A DNA stretch of 64,000 nt from positions 1 through 64,000 of the forward strand of contig JAHHQK010000002.1 in assembly GCA_020026435.1 (NCBI GenBank). The letters are read 5' to 3'. The notes below the pieces were generated by a model that saw only the letters and a list, made by a program, of their open reading frames with translations, did not search any database and was not told where the DNA came from. The position numbers were made by a program, and so were the translations under genes. Position 1 is the first letter of the stretch. Each line of letters starts with the position of its first letter. The stretch is from Alistipes sp. GTDB lineage: Bacteria; Bacteroidota; Bacteroidia; Bacteroidales; Rikenellaceae. Positions 30,223-38,729 of the stretch are shown here, one piece after another.

Positions 30223-31002
30223 CTACCGCTCCTCCAGCCAGGTCATAAAGTCATTGGTCCGCGAACGGCTGACGAAGATCTCGAAACCCGGGTCGGGCTG
30301 AAGCTCCAGTTTCAGCCGGTTGCTCGCATGGCGCACAATGTCCTTGATGGCATTCTCGGAAACGATGCAGTGGCGGGAGATCCGGAAAAACTCTCCGGGG
30401 TCGATCATCTCACAAATCTCGTCCAGGGAGTTGTCCAGGACATATTGGCGGTTGTCCAGCGTGGAAAGGCAGGTGGATTTGTCCTCGGTGTAGAAATAGG
30501 CGATCTGCTCGGTATGGATGACCACGATATGGGTGCCGAACTTGGCGATAAACCGCTTCTTGTAGAGCGGCTCGCGGCCCAGAATCGCGTCCTTCAGCGT
30601 CTCCAGATCGACAGGCGTGATCGGAGTGCCGCCATCCAGCGACTTGCGGCACTTATCCACGGCAATCTTCAGCTCGTCATAATCCACAGGCTTGAGCAGG
30701 TAGTCCATGGAGTTGACCCGGAAGGCCTTGACGGCATAGGTATCATAGGCCGTGGTGATAATCACCTTGGCCGACAGCGACACCTGCGAAAAGATATCGA
30801 AACACATCCCGTCCGACAGCTCCACGTCCATGAAGATGATATCCACCTCCGCGGCATGCTCCCGCAGCCACTCGACCGTTCCGTGCACCGAATTCTGGAG
30901 GCCTATGATTTTAAGGTCCCCGAAATTCTTCTCTATGGCTTTCTGCAGATTGACCTGTGCGGGGATCTCGTCTTCGACGATCAATACGTTGTAAATTTTC
31001 AT
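30223..31002 (-). CDS. LytTR-family response regulator
   Basis: A 259-residue protein. The receiver domain (1-125) has acidic residues E10-D11-E12, phospho-acceptor D59 in 'IIFMDVELSDG', a conserved T ('IITTAYD') and K ('YLLKPVDY'). The LytTR DNA-binding domain covers about 155-255 ('FIAKFGTHIVVIHTEQIAYFYTEDKSTCL' onward and 'FFRISRHCIVSENAI'). It binds direct repeats two turns apart. It overlaps the histidine kinase gene by 4 bp. Its place inside the starch locus suggests it controls susC and the transporter operon; matching sites are present at both. Confidence 0.93.
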   Translation of the reverse strand: MKIYNVLIVEDEIPAQVNLQKAIEKNFGDLKIIGLQNSVHGTVEWLREHAAEVDIIFMDVELSDGMCFDIFSQVSLSAKVIITTAYDTYAVKAFRVNSMDYLLKPVDYDELKIAVDKCRKSLDGGTPITPVDLETLKDAILGREPLYKKRFIAKFGTHIVVIHTEQIAYFYTEDKSTCLSTLDNRQYVLDNSLDEICEMIDPGEFFRISRHCIVSENAIKDIVRHASNRLKLELQPDPGFEIFVSRSRTNDFMTWLEER

Positions 31003-32381
31003 AACAGAGGGAGTTTTACGATGAACTCGGTTTCGGTTTGCAGGACTTCGATCTCCTTTTCGGAGATGTCCAGATATTGCTGGCGGATATTCTTCAGGCC
31101 CATTCCGTTGCAGGCCTGCTGGCTGATGCGGGGCTGGAGGTTGTTACTGACCACCAGCCAGTCCTCCTCCACACGCACCTCGACAGTCAGCGGATGCTCG
31201 GGACTGACCACATTGTGCTTGGTGGCATTCTCGATCAGCAGCTGGAGGCAGCACGGCACCACATGACCATGCAGGGCCTCGCGAAGAACCGAGAACTTCA
31301 CCGTAAAGCCGGTGGTGAACCTCTCCCGCAAAAGGTCGATGTATTTCTTCGCGAAATCCATCTCCTCCTGCAGGGGAACGACGATCTTATCCTCGTTCTG
31401 CAACATGTAGCGATAGGTTCCCGCCAGCTTGCGGATGAAGCTGCTGGCCCGCTCCGTCTCCCCCTCCTGCACCAGGAAATCGAGGATATTGAGAGAGTTG
31501 AAGAGAAAATGCGGATTGATCTGCAACTTCAACCGGTTGTACTGGTACTGGGCCATGCGCCGCTCGCCCCGCTCGCTGCGCAGCGCCGCCCTGGAGGTCG
31601 TAATATAGGCGGCCAGCTTGAACATCGTGATGATGACGATATTGAAGAGCAGGATCACCGCATAGAGCTTCAGGAAGGAGAAGGCCTCGAAAGCGGCGTT
31701 GTTGCCCGTCGGGATGTTGTAATAGGCCATGAGGGTGACAACGACCGAAAAGAGAAGCGCGAAAAGCATCGTTACGACACTCTTCACCACGGAGCTCCTG
31801 AACAGGCGCGAACAGAGGTTGACAAAGATGATGTCGCCGCACAGGAGGAGCATCACGGCAAACACATTGCTGAACGAACGCTGGATTTCGACATGAATCC
31901 CCTCGCTGGCAAAATAGGAGTTGCTGAACAGCAACGTATAGCTGATTCGCAACAGGAGGATGGCGGTGGCGAAGAGCAGCACCTGGAACACGGAGGGCGA
32001 CCATCTGAACTGATTGTTCGAGGCCAGATTACGCATGCTCCCGAATCCATAGACGGCCCATCCGATCAGTTCCGTGACGATTATCGTGGTGATGGCGGCG
32101 GCGAGCGTCTCCTGAGGCACCAGAAGGCTGACCAGCCGCGCTCCGTAGTTGCCCAACAGGTAGCCGAAAAAGCATCCGGCCATGGTGAGCGTGGCGATAA
32201 TCTCGCTTTGGAGCCTTCGTCTCAGGGAGAGGATGACGATCAGCGCAACGGTGAGGATGGTCAGGGGCACATCGTCTATATAGTTCACACACTGGCTGAC
32301 GATCACCACCAGGGCATGGGCGAGGGCGAAAAGGTGAATAATGGCGGCAGGCGATATCGAAAACAGACGCATACGCAACAA
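30999..32381 (-). CDS. LytS/YehU-like sensor histidine kinase
   Basis: A 460-residue membrane kinase. Seven or eight hydrophobic segments fill about residues 10-260. The His_kinase domain follows, with H291 in 'INPHFLFNSLNIL', the phosphorylation motif of this family. The ATP-binding lobe is abbreviated: 'LIENATKHNV' as N-box and 'GMGLKNIRQQYL' as G-box. No large extracytoplasmic sensor domain is visible, so the signal may be read in the membrane. Start choice is M1 at 32381; M4 at 32372 is also possible. The likely partner is the LytTR regulator, whose gene overlaps its stop. Confidence 0.9.
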   Translation of the reverse strand: MLRMRLFSISPAAIIHLFALAHALVVIVSQCVNYIDDVPLTILTVALIVILSLRRRLQSEIIATLTMAGCFFGYLLGNYGARLVSLLVPQETLAAAITTIIVTELIGWAVYGFGSMRNLASNNQFRWSPSVFQVLLFATAILLLRISYTLLFSNSYFASEGIHVEIQRSFSNVFAVMLLLCGDIIFVNLCSRLFRSSVVKSVVTMLFALLFSVVVTLMAYYNIPTGNNAAFEAFSFLKLYAVILLFNIVIITMFKLAAYITTSRAALRSERGERRMAQYQYNRLKLQINPHFLFNSLNILDFLVQEGETERASSFIRKLAGTYRYMLQNEDKIVVPLQEEMDFAKKYIDLLRERFTTGFTVKFSVLREALHGHVVPCCLQLLIENATKHNVVSPEHPLTVEVRVEEDWLVVSNNLQPRISQQACNGMGLKNIRQQYLDISEKEIEVLQTETEFIVKLPLL

Positions 32382-32393
32382 ATCTTAAGTTTC

Positions 32394-32401
32394 AAAGATG
32401 T
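32394..32401 (-). promoter_or_regulatory. candidate -7 element (CATCTTTG) of the LytS/LytTR operon
   Basis: One mismatch to TAnnTTTG on the minus strand, 12 bp before the kinase ATG, so the leader would be very short. The LytTR-like site at 32485-32515 lies about 85 bp upstream, compatible with autoregulation. Confidence 0.35.
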
Positions 32402-32484
32402 GAAAAAAAAGGCATTTTTCCAAATTTTTCGTCACCGCCCCGAGGCGCTCCCCCGCGGCCGCGACACTCAACGGAAACTATCGC

Positions 32485-32515
32485 CCGTTCATCCCCCGAA
32501 TATGACCGTTCGGCA
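32485..32515 (+). promoter_or_regulatory. LytTR-type operator in the kinase/transporter divergent region
   Basis: Half-sites CCGTTCATC and CCGTTCGGC, starts 21 bp apart, matching the susC element in 23 of 31 positions including a shared CGAAT in the spacer. It ends 17 bp before the transporter -33 box, exactly 10 bp more than at susC, so the helical face is kept. Confidence 0.6.
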
Positions 32516-32532
32516 AGGTCGGAGCCGGTTAT

Positions 32533-32564
32533 TTTGCCTGTCCATATTTTTTTGATTTTCTTTG
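32533..32564 (+). promoter_or_regulatory. promoter of the transporter-phosphorylase-amylase operon
   Basis: TTTG (32533-32536), 20 bp, TTTCTTTG (32557-32564), one mismatch from consensus. An alternative poorer -7 (T7G, 32547-32554) would keep the same distance from the operator as at susC. Confidence 0.45.
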
Positions 32565-32605
32565 CAATACACCTGAACGACACTAAACCAAACGAATCCT
32601 GATCC

Positions 32606-33907
32606 ATGAAAAAACCCAAACTATCCTTCTGGCAGATCTGGAACCTGAGTTTCGGATTCCTCGGCGTACAGATCGGCTACTCCCTGCAGAACTCCAATAC
32701 CTCGACCATATTCGAATCGCTGGGCGCCGATGTCTCGCAGCTGAGCTACTTCTGGCTCGCGGCCCCCATTGCGGGTCTCATCATCCAGCCCATCGTGGGG
32801 CTCTTCTCCGACGGGACCTGGACCCGTCTCGGACGACGCATCCCCTTCATCCTCGGCGGCGCCGTCATCTCGGCCGTCGCCCTGGCCCTGATGCCCAATG
32901 CCAGCCTTCTGCTGACGCTGGCCCCGCTGGCCATGGGCGCCTGCATCCTGCTGTTCATGGACCTCTCCTTCAATGTCACCATGCAACCCTTCCGCGCCCT
33001 CGTGGCCGACATGCTGGACGACTCGCAGAAGACCAAGGGCTATGTCGTGCAGACCTTTCTGATCAACCTCGGAGCCGTGGCGGGCGCCGTTCTGCCGCTG
33101 ATCCTGACCCGATTCGGAGTCTCGGAAGAGGCCGTGCCCGGCCAGGTGTCGGAACACATCGCCTGGTCGTACTACATCGGCGGCGCCATCCTCCTGCTCA
33201 CGGTGCTGGTCACGACATTCCGCACCAGAGAGTATCCGCCCGAGGAGTTCGCCCGCTACAACGACGAAACCCCGGAGGAGATGCGGGAAAAAACCTCGTT
33301 CGTGGAACTGATACGCCACACCCCGAAGGTGATGTTGCAGCTGGGAGTGGTGCAATTCTTCTCGTGGGCGGCGCTCTTCCTGATGTGGACCTATCTGAAA
33401 TCGGCCATTACGGGCGTGGCCGTCAACCACCAAACCGGTGAGCTGTTGAGCGAAGGCGAGGTGCAGACCTGGGTCGGGGTCCTCAACGGCATCTATCCCA
33501 TTCCGGCCTGCATCGCCTCCTTTTTCCTGACGGGTGTAGCCTCGAGGTGGGGCAACAAACCGGTATATGCCCTCTGCCTGCTGTCCGGCGCCGCCGGATT
33601 CGCCGGGCTGTGCTTCACCAGCGACCAATATGCCCTCATGCTCCCGATGGTCGGCATCGGCATCGCCTGGGCCGGGATCCTGGCCATGCCCTACTCGATT
33701 CTGTCGCGTGCCGTGGAGGCCCGCAGGATGGGCGTTTACATGGGGATATTCAACTTCACCATCACCATCCCCCAGATCATCGTCGGACTGACCGGTGGAG
33801 TGATCGTCGAGCACCTTTTCGGCTCCTCGGCTTCGGCCATGATCGGACTGGCCGCAGCGTTCATGTTTTTGGCCGCAATATCGGTTCTATTTGTTCGTGA
33901 ACGATAA
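32606..33907 (+). CDS. MFS sugar transporter, SLC45/GPH-like (probable maltose permease)
   Basis: A 433-residue protein with about 12 membrane helices. The loop 2-3 motif 'DGTWTRLGRRIPF' (D-x5-GRR) is typical of the glycoside-pentoside-hexuronide and SLC45 branch, whose bacterial members include maltose and sucrose permeases. It opens an operon with a maltose-type phosphorylase and beta-phosphoglucomutase, so maltose or short maltodextrins are the likely cargo across the inner membrane, probably with cation symport. Substrate is inferred from context. Confidence 0.85.
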   Translation: MKKPKLSFWQIWNLSFGFLGVQIGYSLQNSNTSTIFESLGADVSQLSYFWLAAPIAGLIIQPIVGLFSDGTWTRLGRRIPFILGGAVISAVALALMPNASLLLTLAPLAMGACILLFMDLSFNVTMQPFRALVADMLDDSQKTKGYVVQTFLINLGAVAGAVLPLILTRFGVSEEAVPGQVSEHIAWSYYIGGAILLLTVLVTTFRTREYPPEEFARYNDETPEEMREKTSFVELIRHTPKVMLQLGVVQFFSWAALFLMWTYLKSAITGVAVNHQTGELLSEGEVQTWVGVLNGIYPIPACIASFFLTGVASRWGNKPVYALCLLSGAAGFAGLCFTSDQYALMLPMVGIGIAWAGILAMPYSILSRAVEARRMGVYMGIFNFTITIPQIIVGLTGGVIVEHLFGSSASAMIGLAAAFMFLAAISVLFVRER

Positions 33908-34010
33908 AAATTACATCTTTACATCCTCTAACAAAACAAACGACATGCAGGGAGCAGGCCCACGGCATCCGTTCCGGCGCCTTCCCCTGCCAAAAACCGA
34001 ATGAAGGATT

Positions 34011-34670
34011 ATGATTTCCTGCTGTATATTCGATTTGGACGGTGTCATTGTGGATACCGCCAAATACCACTACCTGGCCTGGGTGGAACTGGCCCAAAAA
34101 CTCGGATTTGAATTTACGCCCGAACAGGGCGAGCTCACCAAGGGCGTGAGCCGCATGGCTTCGCTCGACATCGTCCTGCGCGCCGGAGGCATGGAGGACC
34201 GCTTTTCCGAAGAGGAGAAACTGCGCATGGCCGCCGAAAAGAACGAATGCTACCTGCGTTTCATCTCCCGGATGACGGCCGACGAGGTTCTTCCCGGAGT
34301 GGACCGGTTCCTCAAGGAGCTGCGCGACGAAGGCATCAAGGTGGTATTGGGCTCGGCATCGAAAAACGCCCGGGTCATTCTGGACCGCTGCCGCCTCACC
34401 CCGCAGTTTGACCGGATTGTGGACGGGACGCTGGTCTCGAAAGCCAAGCCCGACCCGGAGGTCTTCGCCAAAGGGGCCGAACTCGTCGGCATCGCTCCCC
34501 GGGCCTGTGTGGTCTTCGAGGATGCCGCGGCGGGCATCGAGGCGGCGACACGCGCCGGGATGCGCTCGGTGGGCGTCGGCGGCAGTCCCCTGCTGGACAA
34601 GGCCACCCTGCAATTGAAGTCATTCGAAGGATTCACCTTCGAACAGCTGCTCCGGCATATCGACCGATAA
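34011..34670 (+). CDS. beta-phosphoglucomutase
   Basis: A 219-residue HAD-superfamily enzyme. The nucleophile motif is F-D8-L-D10-G; the cap domain lies at about 15-90, and 'LGSASKNARVILDRC' and 'VVFEDAAAGIEAATRAGM' complete the HAD motifs. It converts beta-glucose-1-phosphate into glucose-6-phosphate. It directly precedes the GH65 phosphorylase that makes beta-glucose-1-phosphate, the classical pairing. A 103-bp gap to the permease gene contains no clear promoter, so it is probably in the same operon. Confidence 0.93.
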   Translation: MISCCIFDLDGVIVDTAKYHYLAWVELAQKLGFEFTPEQGELTKGVSRMASLDIVLRAGGMEDRFSEEEKLRMAAEKNECYLRFISRMTADEVLPGVDRFLKELRDEGIKVVLGSASKNARVILDRCRLTPQFDRIVDGTLVSKAKPDPEVFAKGAELVGIAPRACVVFEDAAAGIEAATRAGMRSVGVGGSPLLDKATLQLKSFEGFTFEQLLRHIDR

Positions 34671-34697
34671 GTAAAAACCGTTAAAACAAAACCCCAT

Positions 34698-36968
34698 ATG
34701 AATGAATTTTTGAAGGTAAACCCCTGGCTTCTCGTGGAAGAGGGATTTGCACCCGAACGTATAAAGTCTTCCGAATCGCTTTTTGCCCTGGGCAACGGCG
34801 TCATGGGCGGAAGAGCCAACTTCGAAGAGAAATACTCCGGAGAATCGCTCCAGGGAAACTACATCGGAGGCGTCTACTATCCGGACAAGACCCGCGTGGG
34901 ATGGTGGAAAAACGGATATCCCGAATACTTTGCCAAGGTGCTCAACTCGGCCTTCTGGATCGGGGTCGACATCCGGATCAACGGCGAGGAGCTGGATCTG
35001 GCCCAAACCGAAGTGCTGGATTTCCATCGCGAGATGGACATGCGCCGTTCGGTGCTGACCCGCAGGATGCGTGTCCGCATGCACAACGACACGGAGGTGG
35101 AAATCGAAGCCGTCAGATTCATCTCGCTGGACCGCCGCGAACTGGGAGTTGTCCGTTACAGCGTCATGCCGCTGAACCGCGATGCGCAGGTCACCTTCGC
35201 CCCCTATATCGATGCCGACGTCCGCAACACCGACGCCAACTACGACGAGAAGTTCTGGGAGGAGGTCCGCACGGAATCCGACGCCGTACAGAGCCGCACC
35301 AAAAAGAGCGGCTTCGAAGTCGCATGGGCGCAGGCCGTCACGCTGGAGGGTGCCGAATTCCAGGTTGAGACCCGTCCCGAAAGAGTCTGCCACACGTCCA
35401 CGGTAAATTGCCGTCAGGGCGAGAAGAAGACGCTCTTCAAATACGTGGGCATCAGTTCGTCGATGAACCATCCCGCGGAGGAGTTGCTGGCAACGGCCCG
35501 CAAGGTGGCCCACGAGGCGCAGGAGACGGGATTCGACGCCCTGCTGGAGCGTCACGAAGCCGCCTGGGCCGCACGCTGGCACAGTTGCGACGTGACGATC
35601 GAGGGGGACGACGAAGCGCAACAAGGCATCCGATTCTGCATCTTCATGCTGCTGCAGACCTACACCGGCGTCGATACCCGGCTCAACATCGGCCCCAAGG
35701 GATTCACCGGCGAGAAATACGGCGGCGTCACCTATTGGGACACCGAGGCCTATTGTCTGTCGTTCTACATGGCCACGGCCGGGCAGGAGGTCGCCCGCGA
35801 ACTCCTGAAATACCGCTACAACCAGCTGGACAAGGCGATCGAAAACGCCGGGAAACTCGGGTTCGGGGAGGGTGCCGCCCTCTACCCCATGGTGACCATC
35901 AACGGCGAGGAGTGCCACAACGAATGGGAGATAACCTTCGAAGAGATCCACCGGAACGGGGCCATCGCCCACGCCATCGCGGAGTACATCCGCTACACGG
36001 GCGACAAGGCCTATCTGGCGCAATACGGTCTGGAGGTACTGATCGCCATAGCGCGCTTCTGGGCACAGCGGATCACCTGGTCCGCGGCCAGAAAACAGTA
36101 TGTCCTGCTCGGCGTGACCGGTCCCAACGAGTATGAGAACAATGTCAACAACAACTGGTACACCTCCTACATCGCCTGCTGGTGCCTGCGCTATGCCGCC
36201 GAGGCGGCCGAATGGGTCAGGCGGAACTACCCCGAAGAGTATCGGCGCATCGTGGAGAAGCGCAACTTCGACGAGGCGGCCGAGTGCGGGAAATGGAGCG
36301 AAATCAATGCGAAGATGTATCTGGGCGAGGACCGCGAGCTGGGGATCTTCCTCCAGCAGGACAACTACCTCGACAAGGAGCAGATGACGGCCGAGCAGCT
36401 CGATCCCGCGGAGCGTCCCATCAACCAGAAATGGTCCTGGGACCGCATCCTGCGCTCCTGCTTCATCAAACAGGCCGACGTATTGCAGGGGATCTACTTC
36501 TTCCAGGAGGATTTCGATGTGGAGACCATTCGCCGCAACTTCCATTTCTACGAGCCCCGCACCGTGCACGAATCCTCCCTCTCGCCCTGCGTACACGCCA
36601 TTCTGGCCACGAAAATCGGAGACATGGACAAGGCCTACGAGATGTATCTGCGCACCTCGCGTCTGGACCTCGACGACTACAACCGCGAAGTGGAAGAGGG
36701 CTGTCATGTCACCTCCATGGCCGGTTCGTGGAAATCCGTCATCGAAGGATTCGGCGGCATGAGCATGGAGGACGACACCCTCGCCTTCACGCCCCGTCTG
36801 CCCCGGGCCTGGAGGGCGCTGACCTTCAGAATAAACTATCGGGGACGCATCCTCTCGGTGAAAGTCACCCACGATACGGTACTCGTCGAGAACGAAGGCT
36901 CCCCCGTCACGATAAAACTCTGCGGAGAGACGCTGCTGCTGGACAAACAGGCAACGCGCTCCCTATGA
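34698..36968 (+). CDS. GH65 glycoside phosphorylase, probably maltose phosphorylase
   Basis: A 756-residue cytoplasmic enzyme without signal peptide. GH65 features include 'SLFALGNGVMGGRANFEE' at the N-terminus and the (alpha/alpha)6 barrel with catalytic acid E478 in 'TGPNEYENNVNNNWYTS'. The phosphate-binding 'SSLSPCVHAILATKIG' region and the small C-terminal beta domain are also present. It would split maltose with phosphate into glucose and beta-glucose-1-phosphate. Kojibiose, nigerose or trehalose phosphorylases share the fold, so maltose is inferred from the starch context. It follows pgmB by 27 bp. Confidence 0.9.
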   Translation: MNEFLKVNPWLLVEEGFAPERIKSSESLFALGNGVMGGRANFEEKYSGESLQGNYIGGVYYPDKTRVGWWKNGYPEYFAKVLNSAFWIGVDIRINGEELDLAQTEVLDFHREMDMRRSVLTRRMRVRMHNDTEVEIEAVRFISLDRRELGVVRYSVMPLNRDAQVTFAPYIDADVRNTDANYDEKFWEEVRTESDAVQSRTKKSGFEVAWAQAVTLEGAEFQVETRPERVCHTSTVNCRQGEKKTLFKYVGISSSMNHPAEELLATARKVAHEAQETGFDALLERHEAAWAARWHSCDVTIEGDDEAQQGIRFCIFMLLQTYTGVDTRLNIGPKGFTGEKYGGVTYWDTEAYCLSFYMATAGQEVARELLKYRYNQLDKAIENAGKLGFGEGAALYPMVTINGEECHNEWEITFEEIHRNGAIAHAIAEYIRYTGDKAYLAQYGLEVLIAIARFWAQRITWSAARKQYVLLGVTGPNEYENNVNNNWYTSYIACWCLRYAAEAAEWVRRNYPEEYRRIVEKRNFDEAAECGKWSEINAKMYLGEDRELGIFLQQDNYLDKEQMTAEQLDPAERPINQKWSWDRILRSCFIKQADVLQGIYFFQEDFDVETIRRNFHFYEPRTVHESSLSPCVHAILATKIGDMDKAYEMYLRTSRLDLDDYNREVEEGCHVTSMAGSWKSVIEGFGGMSMEDDTLAFTPRLPRAWRALTFRINYRGRILSVKVTHDTVLVENEGSPVTIKLCGETLLLDKQATRSL

Positions 36969-36999
36969 CCAACCCCCGGGAAACCAAACTTCGAACAAA

Positions 37000-38703
37000 A
37001 TGAACCTTCTTCAAAAAATCCATACCAGGATGGCCCTGTTGCTGGCGCTGTCGGTCCTGCTGTCGGCAGCGGCCTGCTCCGACGACGACCCGTTGGCCGA
37101 CGGCGGAAAGGATCCGAACGGCCCGACGAGCGACATCGTGGACAAGGTGTCCCAATACGAGGCCCGCAAATTCGACGGGCAGAAACGCGGCGACGTATTC
37201 TATGAAATCTACGTCCGTTCGTTCGCCGATTCCGACGGCGACGGCATCGGCGACCTGAGAGGCGTCACCTCGAAGCTCGACTATCTGGACGATTTGGGCG
37301 TGGCGGGAATCTGGCTGATGCCGATCTACGCCACAGGCTCCGAACACGGATACGACGTCGTCGACTACCGGGAGGTGTGCCGCGACTACGGCAGCATGGA
37401 GGATATGGAGCAGCTGATAGACGAGGCGCACAAGCGCAAAATCAGAGTCATCCTCGATTTCGTGCCCAACCACACCTCCCAGCGCTGTCAATGGTTCAGG
37501 GAGGCCTGCCTCTCCACCGACAACCCCTATCGCGGATTCTACCACTTCTCCACCACGAAGTACGACCGCTGGTACCCCGTCACCAAAGGCACCACCTCCT
37601 ACTTCTACCAGGGCGAATTCGACCGCAGCATGCCCGACCTGAACTACGGACCCGCCGCAACCTGCGCATCCAGCCCCACCTTCAAGGCCATGACCGATGC
37701 GGCGAAATTCTGGATCGACAAGGGGGTCGACGGATTCCGGCTCGATGCCGTAAAGCACATCTACAACAACTCCACCTCCGACGAGAACCCGACCTTCCTG
37801 AACAGGTTCTACACCGAGATCAACCGCTATTTCCAGGGCCGCTCCGCCCTGGGATTCAAGGAGGTCTACATGGTCGGAGAGTGCTGGATGCAGACGGAGC
37901 AGGTCGCCCCCTACTACAAAGGCCTGCCGGCGCTGTTCGACTTCGACTTCTGGGACAAATACCTGCTCTACGCCATCCAGAACTCCCACGCCAAATGGTT
38001 CCCCAAGGACATGATAGACACCGAAAGGGCCTTTGCAGCATACCGCACCGACTTCATTCAGGCCTCCAAGCTCTCCAACCACGACCAGAACCGCACCCGC
38101 TCGGCCATCGGCGGTTCGGAAGCCCTCTCCCTCCAGAAGGCCAAAATCGCCGCGGCCGTGCTGCTGACCGCAAGCGGCTCGCCCTACATCTATTACGGCG
38201 AGGAAATCGGCATGCTGGGCGACAAGGCCCGGAGCGACAACGGAAACACCGGAGACCGCAATGTCCGCACTCCGATGCTGTGGGCCCCGTCGGCAAACGA
38301 CCCCGTACGTCCGACATGGATCAAATCGGTGGTCAACAACGACATCTCGGTCGGCAGCGTGAAGAGTCAGGCCGACAACGAAAAATCGATCTACAACGTA
38401 TATCGCAAATTCCTGCGCCTGAGAAACACCTATCCCGCACTGGCCCAAGGCTACATCACCCTGCCGGAGGATTTCGATGTGGCCGACGCAAAGAACAAGC
38501 AGGTGATGGCCTTCTGCCGCAGGGCGGGTGAGGAACGGCTCCTGGTCATCCACAACGTGGCCGACCACCCCTCGACCTACACCATCAACCACGCCATCAA
38601 ACAGCCGATTGCCGACATGAACCGCGTGACGGTGAAGCGCATCGACGACATGCGGCATGAGGTGGAACTGCCGGCCTACTCCTCCATCATCATCGAATTG
38701 TAA
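37000..38703 (+). CDS. GH13 alpha-amylase lipoprotein, predicted surface-exposed (SusG-like)
   Basis: A 567-residue GH13 enzyme with lipobox SAAA-C followed by SDDD, a strong match to the acidic lipoprotein export signal of Bacteroidota. The catalytic triad is D249 ('VDGFRLDAVKH'), E294 ('MVGECW') and D362 ('SNHDQNRT'). Other conserved pieces are 'DFVPNHTS' and a C-terminal beta domain. No inserted starch-binding module like that of SusG (CBM58) is obvious, and it is shorter than SusG. It would cut starch outside the cell. First of three adjacent GH13 genes. Confidence 0.92.
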   Translation: MNLLQKIHTRMALLLALSVLLSAAACSDDDPLADGGKDPNGPTSDIVDKVSQYEARKFDGQKRGDVFYEIYVRSFADSDGDGIGDLRGVTSKLDYLDDLGVAGIWLMPIYATGSEHGYDVVDYREVCRDYGSMEDMEQLIDEAHKRKIRVILDFVPNHTSQRCQWFREACLSTDNPYRGFYHFSTTKYDRWYPVTKGTTSYFYQGEFDRSMPDLNYGPAATCASSPTFKAMTDAAKFWIDKGVDGFRLDAVKHIYNNSTSDENPTFLNRFYTEINRYFQGRSALGFKEVYMVGECWMQTEQVAPYYKGLPALFDFDFWDKYLLYAIQNSHAKWFPKDMIDTERAFAAYRTDFIQASKLSNHDQNRTRSAIGGSEALSLQKAKIAAAVLLTASGSPYIYYGEEIGMLGDKARSDNGNTGDRNVRTPMLWAPSANDPVRPTWIKSVVNNDISVGSVKSQADNEKSIYNVYRKFLRLRNTYPALAQGYITLPEDFDVADAKNKQVMAFCRRAGEERLLVIHNVADHPSTYTINHAIKQPIADMNRVTVKRIDDMRHEVELPAYSSIIIEL

Positions 38704-38729
38704 TACCGACCGACAAAAAGATCCGAACC

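Noticed and set aside
30328..32555. Long plus-strand frames opposite the LytTR and LytS genes
   Set aside because: Antisense shadows caused by GC-rich codon bias; the minus-strand products have complete family motifs.
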